A stretch of 64,000 bases of DNA from Leclercia sp. S52 (GTDB taxonomy: Bacteria; Pseudomonadota; Gammaproteobacteria; Enterobacterales; Enterobacteriaceae): contig NZ_CP152474.1 in NCBI RefSeq assembly GCF_039727615.1, positions 3,224,001-3,288,000 on the forward strand, given 5' to 3'. A program made the position numbers and the translations under genes. This document shows positions 17,032 through 32,606 of the stretch, in pieces. The stretch's first letter is position 1; each line of letters opens with the position of its first letter. The notes under the pieces were generated by a model. That model was given only the letters and a program-made list of their open reading frames with translations, ran no database searches and was not told the DNA's origin.

Positions 17032-18462
17032 CTACCCGTGCTGATAGCCGCCACCCAGCGCGGAGGTGAGCTGCAGGGTGGCATCGATGTACTGCCCCTG
17101 CAGCGTGAGTCCGGCGAGGTGTTCCTGCAGGGCGGGGATTCTGGCCTCGCTGACGCGGGTCCCGGCAATAATCCCGGCCCGGTAACGCGCCTGCGCCAGC
17201 GCCACCACCCGCGCGGCATCGGCCTCAATACTCTGCTGGTGCTGGTTTTTCGCCATTAACGTTTCGACTTCACTGGCGGTGCGGGTTACCTGATTCACCG
17301 CCTCCACTACCGCTTTGTTGTAGTTGGCAACCGACAGATTGCTCTGGGCCTGGGCGATATCGAGATTCGCATTCAGGCGTCCGCTGTCAAAAATCGGCAG
17401 GGTCAGGCCGGCGGTGACGCCCATCTGCTGCGCCGAGGAGCGGAACAGATCGCTCAGATGCAGCGCATCCTGCTGCAGAAACGCCATCAGGTTCACGTCG
17501 GGATAAAACGCTGCTTTCGCCGCATCTACCTCATGCAGGGAGGCCTCGATATACCAGTGGGCCTCCTGCAGATCGGGGCGTCGGGCCAGCAGTTGATAGC
17601 CCAGCGAGGAAGGCAGCCTGGTTTCGACGGTGGGTAAGGCGTGCGGGATGAGGGTGATCGACGGGGTATTGGTAAGGGCTTCCAGACGCGCGGCAATGGC
17701 TTTCATGTTGCCGTTCACCTCCGCCAGCCGCTCCTCGGTTTTACTGGCATTGATATCGGTTTCGACCCCTTCCACTGAGGAGGTGATCCCATGCTGGTAC
17801 AGCTCCCGGTCGGTGCGAATAATATTCTCCTGCTCCTGCTTGATGGCGGTTAATACCTTCCCGGCCGCAGCCTGGGTCTGCCACTCCCAGTAGAGACGCG
17901 CCACGCTGGTGGCCAGCAGCTGGCGGGTCTGCTGCAGCTCCGCCTGTTGGGCGTTGACCTTACCGATGCGGGCTTCAACCTGGGCGCGATTTTTGCCCCA
18001 CAAATCGAGATCCCAGCCGGCGGTCAGGCCAAAGGTGCCGTTGGTGTACCAGGGGCCGGTGGTGCCGGCCGCCGGATCGGTGATTGCAAAGGGCCCCATC
18101 AGCCCTTCGGCGGACATTTTTTGCCGTTCAGCATCGGCAGAAAAATGCATTTCCGGCCCGCCGTTGGCGCTCGCCATTTTGGCCTGGGCTTCGGCAAGGG
18201 CAATGCGCTGCCGGGCAATTTGCATATCCGGGGCGTCGGCCTGGGCTTTGACGATCAGGGCCGTCAGCTGCGGATCGTGGAAATCCTCCCACCACGTATT
18301 TTTTGGCCATTGCCCGGTTGCGAGCCCGGTCTCTATTCTTGCGGCGGGGATCTGTTGATTCAGCGATGCCGCCGGATCGTGATGAGGTGCACAGGCAACC
18401 AGAAAAAGGGAAACAGGCAGGCAGAGGCAGTAAAAACGTGAAGGTTTCATTGGGTTATTCAC
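17032..18462 (-). CDS. mdtQ: MdtQ (YohG), outer-membrane efflux lipoprotein
   Basis: 476 residues with a lipoprotein signal (LFLVAC, lipidated Cys at position 24 or 20 depending on start) and two outer-membrane efflux protein repeats of the TolC/NodT family. Characteristic segments are GWDLDLWGKNRAQV and LTLPIFDSGRLNANLDIAQAQ. The gene is a pseudogene in E. coli K-12 but is intact here. No RND pump or adaptor gene is next to it, so the partner is unknown. Confidence 0.93.
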   Translation of the reverse strand: MNNPMKPSRFYCLCLPVSLFLVACAPHHDPAASLNQQIPAARIETGLATGQWPKNTWWEDFHDPQLTALIVKAQADAPDMQIARQRIALAEAQAKMASANGGPEMHFSADAERQKMSAEGLMGPFAITDPAAGTTGPWYTNGTFGLTAGWDLDLWGKNRAQVEARIGKVNAQQAELQQTRQLLATSVARLYWEWQTQAAAGKVLTAIKQEQENIIRTDRELYQHGITSSVEGVETDINASKTEERLAEVNGNMKAIAARLEALTNTPSITLIPHALPTVETRLPSSLGYQLLARRPDLQEAHWYIEASLHEVDAAKAAFYPDVNLMAFLQQDALHLSDLFRSSAQQMGVTAGLTLPIFDSGRLNANLDIAQAQSNLSVANYNKAVVEAVNQVTRTASEVETLMAKNQHQQSIEADAARVVALAQARYRAGIIAGTRVSEARIPALQEHLAGLTLQGQYIDATLQLTSALGGGYQHG

Positions 18463-18553
18463 ATAAAAAAAGAAGGCTGCAAAATACGCCCGCTGCGCTT
18501 CAATTTTTTAGGAATCGATGGCAATCCACACTTTGTCATACCTTTACACAGAC

Positions 18554-18584
18554 AGAAAAGGCACCCGGGGTTGCCGGGCGCCCA
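18554..18584 (-). terminator. Terminator of the bgl operon
   Basis: Read on the minus strand, a GGCGCCCGG / CCGGGTGCC stem (18560-18582, one G-T pair) is followed by TTTTCTG. It lies 11 bp after the bglB stop. Confidence 0.75.
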
Positions 18585-18592
18585 TGCGGTCA

Positions 18593-23041
<4,449 letters not shown>

Positions 23042-23105
23042 TTACCAGTTTCGTTCGATGCCACAATGCGCCCCGCTGAAAAACGTGACGCAGATCGACC
23101 CTGGC

Positions 23106-24038
23106 CTATTTTGCCTGAATGACCCGGGCGATCTCCGCCGAGGATTGCAGGGCGCGGATCTCCTGAAACAACTCCAGGGCGTCGTCGTACTCTTTACGCA
23201 GGTAGCTCAGCCACTGCTTGATGCGCGCCACGTGGTACAGACCGGTGTCGCCCTGCTTTTCGAGGCGGGTGTACTTCTTCAGCAGGGTCACTACCTCCGG
23301 CCAGGGCATACGCGGCTCGTTGTATTTGATCACCCGACTGAGGTTTGGCACGTTCAGCGCCCCGCGCCCGATCATGATTGAATCGCAGCCGGTCTCCGCC
23401 ATACAGGCCAGCGCGCTTTCGCGATCCCAGATCTCGCCGTTAGCCACCACCGGAATCGTCAGCCGCTGACGGATCTGGCCGATGGCCTGCCAGTTAATGC
23501 GCTCGGCTTTGTAGCCGTCCTCTTTGGTGCGGCCATGAACCACCAGCTCGCTGGCCCCCGCCTGCTGGACCGCATCGGCAATTTCAAACTGCCTGTCGCC
23601 GCTGTCCCAGCCCAGACGCACCTTTACCGTGACCGGCAGATGGGAGGGCACCGCCTCGCGCATCGCTTTCGCGCCGCGGTAGATCAGCTCCGGATCCTTC
23701 AGCAGCGTGGCCCCGCCGCCGCTGCCGTTAACCATTTTCGACGGACAGCCGCAGTTTAAATCTACGCCCCAGGAGCCCAGCTCAACGGCGCGGGCGGCGT
23801 TTTCCGCCAGCCACTCGGGATATTGCCCGAGCAGTTGCACCCGCACCAGGGTGCCAGAAGGCGTACGACTCTGGTGATGCAGCTCCGGACAGAGTCTGTA
23901 AAACGATTTTACCGGCAACAACATATCCACCACCCGCAGGAACTCAGTGATGCAGTGGTCATAATCGTTAACGTCGGTCAGCAGCTCACGCACCAGCGAA
24001 TCGAGCACGCCTTCCATCGGTGCCAGTAATACACGCAT
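23106..24038 (-). CDS. dusC: DusC, tRNA-dihydrouridine(16) synthase
   Basis: 310 residues (E. coli 315). An FMN-binding TIM barrel starts [19 protein letters not shown], with the catalytic Cys in DLNCGCPSK near residue 98, the [10 protein letters not shown] and VVHGRT flavin/RNA-binding segments and a C-terminal helical tRNA-recognition domain. It reduces U16 of tRNA using NADPH. It lies in the same direction as, and just upstream of, the bgl operon; in E. coli dusC neighbours mdtQ without bgl between them. Confidence 0.95.
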   Translation of the reverse strand: MRVLLAPMEGVLDSLVRELLTDVNDYDHCITEFLRVVDMLLPVKSFYRLCPELHHQSRTPSGTLVRVQLLGQYPEWLAENAARAVELGSWGVDLNCGCPSKMVNGSGGGATLLKDPELIYRGAKAMREAVPSHLPVTVKVRLGWDSGDRQFEIADAVQQAGASELVVHGRTKEDGYKAERINWQAIGQIRQRLTIPVVANGEIWDRESALACMAETGCDSIMIGRGALNVPNLSRVIKYNEPRMPWPEVVTLLKKYTRLEKQGDTGLYHVARIKQWLSYLRKEYDDALELFQEIRALQSSAEIARVIQAK

Positions 24039-24127
24039 ATCAGTACCCGTAAAAAAAGACGCGCTATAGTAGCCGCTCCCGCCAAAGGTGGAAAGCGTCA
24101 GGGAGGATATGCGTGTGGGTGACGATT

Positions 24128-24907
24128 TTATTCGGGGATCGTCTCTTCGGGGCGCAGGGTCAGCACCTCAAACCCGTCCGCCGTCACGGCGATGGTGTGT
24201 TCCCATTGTGCCGAGAGCTTTTTGTCACGGGTCACTACCGTCCAGCCGTCCTTCTTGGTTTTGATGCGGCTGTCACCCTGATTGATCATCGGTTCGATGG
24301 TAAAGACCATCCCTTCCTGCAACACCGGGCCTTCGCCGGGTTTGCCGTAATGCAGGATCTGCGGCTCTTCGTGCATCTCCTTGCCAATGCCGTGGCCGCA
24401 ATATTCGCGCACCACGCTGTAACCCTGGCTCTCGACGTAGGACTGAATGGCGTGGCCAATATCGCCCAGCGTGGCACCCGGTTTGACGGCCTTAATCCCC
24501 TTCCACATCCCCTCGTAGGTCGCTTTCACCAGCCGGCGGGCCAGGGGCGAAACGTCGCCAATAAGATACATTTTACTGGAGTCGGCGATCATGCCCGCGT
24601 TTTCGAGAGTGATGTCGACGTTCACGATGGTGCCCGACTTGAGATGCTCTGACTCCTTCGGGATCCCGTGGCAGACCACGTCGTTCACCGAGGTGTTCAG
24701 CACGTAAGGGTAGTCATACTGCCCTTTGCTGGCCGGACGGGAGTGAAGCTGCTCGACGATAAACGCCTCTGCGCGGTTGTTGATCTCCATGGTTGATACG
24801 CCAGGCTTAATAAACTCGTCCAGCATGGTGAACACGGAGGCCAGCAGTTCGCCCGCGTGACGCTGGCGGGCCAGCTCATCGGCGGTTTTAATGAGAATTG
24901 ATGGCAT
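24128..24907 (-). CDS. Type I methionine aminopeptidase, second copy
   Basis: 259 residues with all expected residues of a type I enzyme: H80, metal ligands D98 (VDITLE) and D109 (IADSSKMY), His in [13 protein letters not shown], Glu in TIEPM and Glu in QWEHT. It removes the initiator Met from nascent proteins. The essential map gene of Enterobacteriaceae lies next to rpsB, so this is probably a paralogue with a more divergent sequence. The N-terminal zinc-finger extension of some paralogues is absent. The ribosome-binding site is GGAGG. E. coli K-12 has nothing here. Confidence 0.88.
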   Translation of the reverse strand: MPSILIKTADELARQRHAGELLASVFTMLDEFIKPGVSTMEINNRAEAFIVEQLHSRPASKGQYDYPYVLNTSVNDVVCHGIPKESEHLKSGTIVNVDITLENAGMIADSSKMYLIGDVSPLARRLVKATYEGMWKGIKAVKPGATLGDIGHAIQSYVESQGYSVVREYCGHGIGKEMHEEPQILHYGKPGEGPVLQEGMVFTIEPMINQGDSRIKTKKDGWTVVTRDKKLSAQWEHTIAVTADGFEVLTLRPEETIPE

Positions 24908-25122
24908 TGTTTACCTCCAGTAAAGGGTCGGAGCCTGATTTCAGCATCATTATCTTTGTCTGTGGATCGTATAGTGTCAGCGCCGCGTTGTCTCCTGCGG
25001 TTTGGGGAAATGCCCAAGGTTCCAGAAAGTAATGTCTGGTATGCTCAAAAGTCATGATGTGATCCGTAGCACGTTTCCGGTTTTAATTGTATGATGAATG
25101 CGTTCCATTAAGGACTTTCACC

Positions 25123-25521
25123 ATGAAGAAATCACTGATCGTTGTCTGGCAGTACCTGCGCGCCTTCATCCTGATTTATGCCTGCCTGTATGCAGGGATT
25201 TTTCTCGCCTCCCTGCTGCCCATCACCATCCCCGGCAGCATTATTGGCATGCTGATCCTGTTTGTCCTGCTCGCGCTGCAAATCCTTCCGGCAAAATGGG
25301 TTAAGCCCGGCTGCTCGGTGCTGATCCGCTATATGGCGCTGCTGTTTGTGCCGATTGGCGTGGGGGTGATGCAGTATTACGACCTGCTGAGCGCGCAGTT
25401 TGGCCCGATATTTGTTTCCTGCACTATCAGTACGCTGGTGGTGTTTTTAGTGGTGAGCTGGAGCACACATCTGGCGCATGGGGAACGTAACGTGGTTGGG
25501 CAAAAAGGACAGAAAAAATGA
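25123..25521 (+). CDS. yohJ: YohJ, LrgA/CidA-family membrane protein
   Basis: 132 residues, as in E. coli, with four membrane helices and the family segment [29 protein letters not shown]. LrgA/CidA proteins are holin-like and have been linked to murein-hydrolase export or to overflow metabolite transport; the role in enterobacteria is not settled. The ATG at 25123 has AAGGA upstream. The stop overlaps the yohK start (ATGA). Confidence 0.94.
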   Translation: MKKSLIVVWQYLRAFILIYACLYAGIFLASLLPITIPGSIIGMLILFVLLALQILPAKWVKPGCSVLIRYMALLFVPIGVGVMQYYDLLSAQFGPIFVSCTISTLVVFLVVSWSTHLAHGERNVVGQKGQKK

Positions 25522-26213
25522 TGGCCAATATCTGGTGGTCGCTGCCGCTTACCGTGGCAGTATTCTTCGCCGCCCGCAAGCTGGCAGTGCGCCTGAAGTT
25601 CCCGCTGCTTAATCCCCTGCTGGTAGCGATGGTGGTGATTATTCCGTTCCTGCTGTTGACCGGCATTCCCTACGCAAAATATTTCCAGGGCAGCAAGGTC
25701 CTCAACGATCTGCTCCAGCCTGCGGTGGTCGCGCTGGCGTTTCCGCTGTATGAGCAGCTGCACCAGATCCGCGCCCGCTGGAAATCCATCATTACCATCT
25801 GCCTGATCGGTAGCGTGGTGGCGATGATCACCGGCACCTCGGTGGCGCTGCTGATGGGGGCGACCCCGGAAATTGCGGCCTCTATTTTACCTAAATCGGT
25901 AACTACCCCGATCGCCATGGCGGTGGGCGGCAGCCTCGGCGGCATCCCGGCGATCAGCGCCGTATGCGTCATTTATGTCGGTATTCTCGGGGCGGTATTA
26001 GGCCATACGCTGCTGAACGCCATGCGCATCCGCACCAAATCGGCACGTGGTCTGGCGATGGGCACCGCATCCCACGCCCTCGGTACCGCCCGCTGCGCGG
26101 AGCTGGATTATCAGGAAGGGGCCTTTAGCTCCCTGGCGCTGGTGATCTGCGGGATCATGACCTCGCTGATTGCACCGTTCCTGTTCCCGATTATTCTGGC
26201 GGTAATGGGCTAA
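25518..26213 (+). CDS. yohK: YohK, LrgB/CidB-family membrane protein
   Basis: 231 residues, identical in length to E. coli YohK, with several membrane spans and the conserved segments [24 protein letters not shown] and [12 protein letters not shown]. It is the obligate partner of YohJ and is translationally coupled to it by a 4-bp overlap. In other bacteria LrgAB moves pyruvate or acts against holins; its substrate here is unknown. Confidence 0.94.
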   Translation: MMANIWWSLPLTVAVFFAARKLAVRLKFPLLNPLLVAMVVIIPFLLLTGIPYAKYFQGSKVLNDLLQPAVVALAFPLYEQLHQIRARWKSIITICLIGSVVAMITGTSVALLMGATPEIAASILPKSVTTPIAMAVGGSLGGIPAISAVCVIYVGILGAVLGHTLLNAMRIRTKSARGLAMGTASHALGTARCAELDYQEGAFSSLALVICGIMTSLIAPFLFPIILAVMG

Positions 26214-26265
26214 AATTTGCGACGCGTCGCGCATTTTTCATTTGAGTTTCATAAGTTGCACACAT

Positions 26266-26286
26266 AATGAGATCTGAGTCACATAT
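26266..26286 (+). promoter_or_regulatory. cAMP-CRP site of the cdd promoter
   Basis: AATGAGATCTGAGTCACATAT is a near match to the CRP consensus. Its centre lies about 41 bp before the likely start site implied by a TACACT -10 box at 26305-26310. This agrees with CRP/CytR control of E. coli cdd. Confidence 0.75.
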
Positions 26287-26341
26287 AAAGCCTCAACGGC
26301 TCCGTACACTACCGATCCATTAACCTTTATGAGGCAACGCC

Positions 26342-27226
26342 ATGCATCCACGTTTTCAATCAGCTTTCGCTCAGCTTGCAGAGAATTTGCAGTCAGCCCT
26401 GGCCCCGGTTCTGGCGGATGCACACTTCCCCGCCCTGCTGACGGCTGAACAGGTCACCGCACTGAAACGTGCCACCGATCTGGATGATGACGCGCTGGCC
26501 TTTGCGCTTCTGCCGCTGGCGGCGGCCTGTGCCCGTGCCGACCTCTCCCATTTCAACGTGGGCGCCATTGCGCGCGGCGTCAGCGGCACCTGGTACTTCG
26601 GCGGCAATATGGAGTTTCTCGGGGCGACCATGCAGCAGACCGTGCATGCGGAACAGAGCGCCATCAGCCACGCCTGGCTGCGCGGTGAGAAATCCCTGCA
26701 GGCCATCACCGTGAACTACACCCCGTGCGGCCACTGCCGTCAGTTTATGAACGAGCTGAACAGCGGGTTGCAGCTGCGCATCAACCTGCCGGGCCGCGAT
26801 CCGCACACTCTGGCAGATTACCTGCCGGACGCCTTCGGACCGAAGGATCTGGAGATTAAATCCCTGCTGATGGATGAGCAGGATCATGGCTACGCAGTGA
26901 GCGGTGACGAGCTGGCCCAGGCCGCTATCCTCGCCGCCAACAAATCACACGCGCCGTACAGCAACTCCCCGAGCGGGGTGGCGCTGGAGTGCCGCGATGG
27001 CCGCATCTTCACCGGCAGCTATGCCGAAAACGCCGCCTTTAACCCGACGCTGCCGCCGCTACAGGGCGCACTGAACCTGCTCAGCCTCAACGGTTACGAC
27101 TATCCGGATATTCAACGCGCCATTCTGGCGGAAAAAGCCGATGCTTCGCTGATCCAGTGGGATGCTACCGCGGCCACGCTGCGCGCGCTGGGTTGCACCG
27201 GCATCGACCGCGTGCTGCTGGCGTAA
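26342..27226 (+). CDS. cdd: Cytidine deaminase
   Basis: 294 residues, the E. coli length. The catalytic domain carries the zinc site HAEQS (His and the proton-shuttle Glu) and PCGHC (two Cys); a C-terminal degenerate copy of the deaminase fold follows, as in the dimeric enterobacterial enzyme. It converts cytidine and deoxycytidine to uridine forms in nucleoside salvage. The gene stands alone, with the CRP site 60 bp upstream. Confidence 0.97.
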   Translation: MHPRFQSAFAQLAENLQSALAPVLADAHFPALLTAEQVTALKRATDLDDDALAFALLPLAAACARADLSHFNVGAIARGVSGTWYFGGNMEFLGATMQQTVHAEQSAISHAWLRGEKSLQAITVNYTPCGHCRQFMNELNSGLQLRINLPGRDPHTLADYLPDAFGPKDLEIKSLLMDEQDHGYAVSGDELAQAAILAANKSHAPYSNSPSGVALECRDGRIFTGSYAENAAFNPTLPPLQGALNLLSLNGYDYPDIQRAILAEKADASLIQWDATAATLRALGCTGIDRVLLA

Positions 27227-27313
27227 GTCTCTGATGCGGGCAGCAATGCCCGCACAATTGATGAAAATCCCCCCCAATTAAACCGCCGTTTCTTGCGCTT
27301 ACCAGACGGGTAA

Positions 27314-28069
<756 letters not shown>

Positions 28070-28073
28070 CCCC

Positions 28074-28655
28074 CGCCGGGTGGCGGCTTCGCCTTACCCG
28101 GCCTACAAAACCCGCAATACCGTAAGCCCGTGCAAGCGCAGCGCCGCCGGGCAATTCGCCGGGTGGCGGCTTCGCCTTACCCGGCCTACAAAAACCCGCA
28201 ATACCGTAGGCCCGTGCAAACGCAGCGCCGCCGGGCAATTCGCCGGGTGGCGGCTTCCCCTTACCCTGCCTACAAAAACCCGCAATACCGTAGGCCCGTG
28301 CAAGCGCAGCGCCGCCGGGCAATTCGCCGGGTGGCGGCTTCGCCTTACCCGGCCTACAAAACCCGCAATACCGTAGGCACGTGCAAGCACGGCGCCGCCG
28401 GGCAATTCGCCGGGTGGCGGCTTCGCCTTACCCGGCCTACAAAAACCCGCAATACCGTAGGCCCGTGCAAGCGCAGCGCCGCCGGGCAATTCGCCGGGTG
28501 GCGGCTTCGCCTTACCCGGCCTACAAAACCCGCAATACCGTAGGCCCGTGCAAACGCAGCGCCGCCGGGCAATTCGCCGGGTGGCGGCTTCGCCTTACCC
28601 GGCCTACAAAAACCCGCAATACCGTAGGCCCGTGCAAGCGCAGCGCCGCCGGGCA
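28074..28655. repeat. Seven-copy tandem REP/BIME array
   Basis: Units begin at 28074, 28157, 28241, 28325, 28408, 28492 and 28575, with a period of 83-84 bp. Each unit holds a forward REP (CGCCGGGTGGCGGCTTCGCC...CGGCCTAC), a short linker with CCCGCAATACC and an inverted REP (GTAGGCCCGTGCAAGC...GCCGCCGGGC). The one-base period change comes from four or five A residues in the linker. Copies differ by only a few bases. No gene is present in this stretch; the open frames seen on both strands are repeat artefacts. Confidence 0.95.
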
Positions 28656-28656
28656 T

Positions 28657-28686
28657 AAAAAAACCCGCATTACGCGGGTTTTTTCG
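28657..28686. terminator. Bidirectional terminator between sanA and mglC
   Basis: AACCCGC (28662-28668) pairs with GCGGGTT (28674-28680), with an A tract on the left and a T tract on the right. It probably ends the mgl transcript on the minus strand and sanA/array transcription on the plus strand. Confidence 0.88.
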
Positions 28687-28698
28687 TTATCACAAATC

Positions 28699-29709
28699 TT
28701 ATTTCTTACGCGCGTACTTCAGGGAGTCCAGCGCAACGGCGAAGATAATGATCGCGCCCTTGATGATGTACTGCCAGTACGGGTTCACGCCGATATAGGT
28801 CAGACCGTAGTTGATAACGGTGAAGATGATCACACCGGTTACCACGCCCAGAACGGTACCTACACCACCGCTGAAGGAGACACCACCCACGACGCACGCG
28901 GCAATCGCATCCAGTTCGTACATAAAGCCGAGGTTGTTAGTGGCAGAGCCGATACGGCCTGCTTCCAGCAAACCACCGAACGCGTAGAACACGCCGGACA
29001 GGGCATAGATCACCAGCAGGTTCAGCGCCACGTTAACACCGGAGACTTTCGCTGCTTCCGGGTTACCGCCGATAGCGAAGATGTTCTTGCCGAAGCGGGT
29101 TTTGTTCCACAGCACCCAGACAAAGGCCACCGCAATCAGGGCGTAGAAGGTGATGTAAGAGAGGCGGAAGCTGCCCAGCGCGATAAAGCCCTGCGCAAAG
29201 GTGGAGAAGCCGCTGTCGAAACCGGAGATCGGCGATGCACCCACGAAGTCGTAGTACAGGGAGTTGATACCGTAAACGATGATCATCGTACCCAGAGTGG
29301 TGATGAACGGTGTTACGTTCAGGTACGCGATGATGATGCCGTTAATCAGACCAATGATTGCACCGATAACGCAGACAATCAGGACCACCAGGATAATGGG
29401 CATGGTCGCCATTTCCGGGAACACCTTGTTGGCGTTTTCCATCGACTGCAGAAGCGTTGCCGCGACAACCGCCGCCAGACCGACCTGACGACCGGCTGAC
29501 AGGTCAGTACCCTGGGTGACGATCAGACCCGCCACGCCCAGCGCGATAATAATACGTACCGAAGACTGAGTCAGAATGTTACTTAAGTTCAACAGACTTA
29601 AGAATGTTGGATCCTGGAAAATAATAATGGCCAGCAAGACTAAAAGAACAACGTAAATACCGCCTTCTTTCAGATAAGTAAGAAAACTTTTCTTATTTAA
29701 CGCACTCAT
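28699..29709 (-). CDS. mglC: MglC, galactose/methyl-galactoside ABC permease
   Basis: 336 residues, equal to E. coli MglC and nearly identical. It has eight to ten membrane spans of the BPD_transp_2 (ribose/galactose) family, with SAGRQVGLAAVVAATLL and the GGNPEAAKVSGVNV loop that contacts the ATPase. It forms the inner-membrane channel of the high-affinity galactose importer. It is the last gene of mglBAC. Confidence 0.97.
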   Translation of the reverse strand: MSALNKKSFLTYLKEGGIYVVLLVLLAIIIFQDPTFLSLLNLSNILTQSSVRIIIALGVAGLIVTQGTDLSAGRQVGLAAVVAATLLQSMENANKVFPEMATMPIILVVLIVCVIGAIIGLINGIIIAYLNVTPFITTLGTMIIVYGINSLYYDFVGASPISGFDSGFSTFAQGFIALGSFRLSYITFYALIAVAFVWVLWNKTRFGKNIFAIGGNPEAAKVSGVNVALNLLVIYALSGVFYAFGGLLEAGRIGSATNNLGFMYELDAIAACVVGGVSFSGGVGTVLGVVTGVIIFTVINYGLTYIGVNPYWQYIIKGAIIIFAVALDSLKYARKK

Positions 29710-29724
29710 GAGGAGCCCCTAATC

Positions 29725-31245
29725 TTAAAGGTGCAAAGACGCAAGACGCAAAATTTCGTTTTGCGTTGTCGTTTTGGTTTCAACAATTCCGGCAACGAGA
29801 CCATTGCTCATGACCAGAATACGATCTGTGATCCCTAACAATTCCGGCATTTCGGACGAAATAATAATAATCCCTTTATCTTTCTTGGCTAATTCAGCAA
29901 TCAGCTGATAAATTTCAAATTTTGCACCTACGTCGATACCACGGGTGGGTTCATCCAGCATCAAAATTTCAGGCTGGGTTAACAACCAGCGTCCAATAAT
30001 CACCTTTTGCTGGTTACCACCGGAGAGCGAACCAATTTGCGTGCGATGTCCTGGGGTTTTTACGCGCATTGAGTCAATTACCCACTGGGTATCGCTCTTC
30101 ATGCGGGAATTATCCAACAGACCGATTTTGTTTTTGTAATTATGAATATTAGAAATTAAGGAGTTAAAGTTAATATCCAGATAGGCGTAAATACCGGTTG
30201 AGCGACGCTCTTCCGTCACCAGTGCAAAGCCGTGGTTAATGGCTTCGTTGGCGTTATGGTTATTAATCTTTTTACCGTGCAGGGTGATGGTTCCACCGGA
30301 TTTCTCGCGAATACCGAACAGGGTCTCCACGATATCGGTACGCTTGGCACCCACCAGACCGGCAATCCCGAGGATCTCCCCTTTGTGTAGATCGAAGGAG
30401 ATGTCACGGATGGAAGGCTGGCGCAGCGACGTCAGGTTGCGCACCTCAAGAATCACTTCGCCCGGCTTGTTCTCTTTGTTCGGGAAACGCTGGTTCAGGG
30501 AACGACCCACCATCATGGCGATGATCTTGTCCATGTCCAGCCCTTCCAGCGGCTGGGTGGCGATCCACTGGCCGTCGCGCAGGACCGTAATCTCATCACA
30601 CAGCTGGAAGATCTCTTCCATTTTGTGCGAGATATACACGATGCCGCAGCCGCGATCCTTCAGCTTACGGATAATGGTGAACAGGTGGTTCACCTCTTTC
30701 TCCGTTAACGAAGAGGTAGGCTCATCCATAATCACGATTTTCGCGTTATAGGAGAAGGCCTTGGCGATCTCAATCATCTGCATCTGTGAAACCGATAACG
30801 TACCCACGCGCGCACGCGGATCGATATCAATATCCAGTTCATCAAAAATGGCTTTAGTATCGCGATACATTTTGTCCTGATCGACAAATACGCCTTTGGT
30901 CGGATAACGACCCAGCCACATATTGTCCATAACAGAACGCTGAAGGACCAGGTTCAGCTCCTGGTGAACCATCGAAATACCGTTTTCCAGTGCCTCTTTG
31001 GCAGAATGGAAATCGATCTCTTTCCCCTGAAAAAGAATGCTGCCAGAATCTTTTTGATAGATCCCAAATAAGCATTTCAATAACGTTGATTTACCCGCAC
31101 CGTTCTCCCCCATTAATGCGTGAATGGAGTGAGGCCGTACTTTTAAATTAACATTATCCAGTGCTTTAACACCGGGAAAAGACTTGTTGATACCGCTCAT
31201 TTCCAACAAGTATTCACCGGACGACTGAGTCGTTGTGCTGACCAT
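29725..31245 (-). CDS. mglA: MglA, galactose/methyl-galactoside ABC ATPase
   Basis: 506 residues with two fused ABC domains. The first has Walker [10 protein letters not shown], signature LSVSQMQ and Walker [12 protein letters not shown]. The second has a degenerate P-loop ([11 protein letters not shown]), signature LSGGNQQK and [11 protein letters not shown]. This asymmetry is normal for sugar importers of this family. The gene lies 15 bp before mglC and 71 bp after mglB. Confidence 0.97.
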   Translation of the reverse strand: MVSTTTQSSGEYLLEMSGINKSFPGVKALDNVNLKVRPHSIHALMGENGAGKSTLLKCLFGIYQKDSGSILFQGKEIDFHSAKEALENGISMVHQELNLVLQRSVMDNMWLGRYPTKGVFVDQDKMYRDTKAIFDELDIDIDPRARVGTLSVSQMQMIEIAKAFSYNAKIVIMDEPTSSLTEKEVNHLFTIIRKLKDRGCGIVYISHKMEEIFQLCDEITVLRDGQWIATQPLEGLDMDKIIAMMVGRSLNQRFPNKENKPGEVILEVRNLTSLRQPSIRDISFDLHKGEILGIAGLVGAKRTDIVETLFGIREKSGGTITLHGKKINNHNANEAINHGFALVTEERRSTGIYAYLDINFNSLISNIHNYKNKIGLLDNSRMKSDTQWVIDSMRVKTPGHRTQIGSLSGGNQQKVIIGRWLLTQPEILMLDEPTRGIDVGAKFEIYQLIAELAKKDKGIIIISSEMPELLGITDRILVMSNGLVAGIVETKTTTQNEILRLASLHL

Positions 31246-31316
31246 AATTATACCTTCTCGGCCTCGCGTCGCGTGATAAAAGGGCGCAGAAACTGCGCCC
31301 AGTGGAATGCTAAAAC

Positions 31317-32315
31317 TTATTTACCGGTGAACTGCGCCAGGTTTTCCTGATCTACGCCAACGTACGGTACGCGAACAACTTTGTTGTCGATTTTCCAGTT
31401 GGTGCCGTCAGCTGCGCCTTTGCCTTCTGCCAGGTTTTTCGCCAGGTCGAAGGTGGCTTTCGCCTGGTTGTTAGCATCGTTCAGCACGGTGCCGGCCATT
31501 GCGCCAGATTTAACCAGTGCCAGCGCTTCTGGCAGGGCATCCACGCCAAATACCGGAATAGAGGATTTGTTGTGTGCTTTCAGGGCTTCAACTGCACCCA
31601 TTGCCATCGCATCGTTGTTGGCGATAACCACTTCGATTTTGTTAGCGTTCGGGCCGGACAGCCATGCGTCCATCTTGTCTTTCGCCTGTGCGGTATCCCA
31701 CATTGCGGTATCTAATGCCAGCTGCTGGGTTTTCAGGCCCTTGTCGTTTAGCTCTTTGATCACGTAAGTGGTACGTGCTTCAGCATCCGGGTGGCCTGGC
31801 TCGCCTTTCAGCAGAACGAACTGAACCTGACCGTCTTTGTTCAGATCCCAGTTCGGGTTAGCAGCCCAGTGTTTAGCAATCAGGTCGCCCTGAATGATGC
31901 CGGATTCTTTGGAGTCGGTGCCCACGTAGAAGGCTTTATCGTAGCTATCCAGCGCCTTACGGGAAGGTTCTTTGTTGAAGAACACCACTGGCACATTCTG
32001 GCCACGTGCTTTCTCAATAACGGTGCCTGCAGCCGCCGGGTCAACCAGGTTGATTGCCAGTGCTTTCACGCCTTTTGCCAGCAGTACGTCAATCTGGTCG
32101 TTCTGTTTTGACTGGTCATTCTGGGAGTCATTCATCAGCAGCTGCACTTCTGGCGCTGATTTGCCCTCTTTTTCAATGGCTTTACGCACAACAGACATAA
32201 AGTTGTCGTCGTATTTATAGATAGTCACACCAATACGGCTATCTGCAGCGTGCGCGGTTGCACCAAAAAGCATGCTTGCCATAACAGCAGACAGAGTCAA
32301 CACCTTCTTATTCAT
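31317..32315 (-). CDS. mglB: MglB, periplasmic galactose/glucose-binding protein
   Basis: 332 residues, the E. coli length. The signal peptide ends at AHAA (residue 23) and the type I periplasmic binding fold begins [15 protein letters not shown]. It binds D-galactose and D-glucose, feeds MglAC and is the chemoreceptor ligand for Trg in E. coli. The ATG at 32315 has CCGGAGATATC upstream; an in-frame ATG at 32369 is in the leader. A calcium-binding loop (DLNKDGQVQ) is visible. Confidence 0.97.
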   Translation of the reverse strand: MNKKVLTLSAVMASMLFGATAHAADSRIGVTIYKYDDNFMSVVRKAIEKEGKSAPEVQLLMNDSQNDQSKQNDQIDVLLAKGVKALAINLVDPAAAGTVIEKARGQNVPVVFFNKEPSRKALDSYDKAFYVGTDSKESGIIQGDLIAKHWAANPNWDLNKDGQVQFVLLKGEPGHPDAEARTTYVIKELNDKGLKTQQLALDTAMWDTAQAKDKMDAWLSGPNANKIEVVIANNDAMAMGAVEALKAHNKSSIPVFGVDALPEALALVKSGAMAGTVLNDANNQAKATFDLAKNLAEGKGAADGTNWKIDNKVVRVPYVGVDQENLAQFTGK

Positions 32316-32606
32316 GATATCTCCGGTTTTTATGCAGGGTAGTTCGTGTGAATAACGATCGGCGGGCAAATGTTAATGAAACGTTAATGCCGGCCGAAGT
32401 CCACTTATAAAATTTCTATCTTCCTTGGTCGGTAACGCTCCAGAATGCGTTTTTTTGGATGTTTAACGTGCCCTGGCTATAGTGAAAGTGATTATTCACC
32501 GTTACATAGCGTTTCAGTCACTAAAACGCTGACATCATAGACAGCGCATTGTTAACTTACTGTGAATTTACTCACAAATTGAAAACGGTTACATCACGGC
32601 GAATTA
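32316..32606 (-). promoter_or_regulatory. mgl promoter region with CRP site and GalS/GalR operator
   Basis: TGTGAATTTACTCACA at 32561-32576 is a good CRP site. TGAAAACGGTTACA at 32580-32593 fits the gal operator pattern TGNAANCGNTTNCA exactly. The positions correspond to the E. coli mglBAC promoter, which is activated by cAMP-CRP and repressed by GalS and GalR. The identical operator recurs upstream of galS. Confidence 0.85.

Noticed and set aside
28074..28655. Possible CRISPR array
   Set aside because: Units are nearly identical over their whole length, with no unique spacers, each contains internal palindromes typical of REP/BIME, and no cas gene is present.
28080..29499. Long repetitive open frames over the REP array and into antisense mglC (peptides such as RRAIRRVAASPYPAYK)
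   Set aside because: They arise from stop-free translation of the repeat units; neither strand has start signals, and both strands are equally open.
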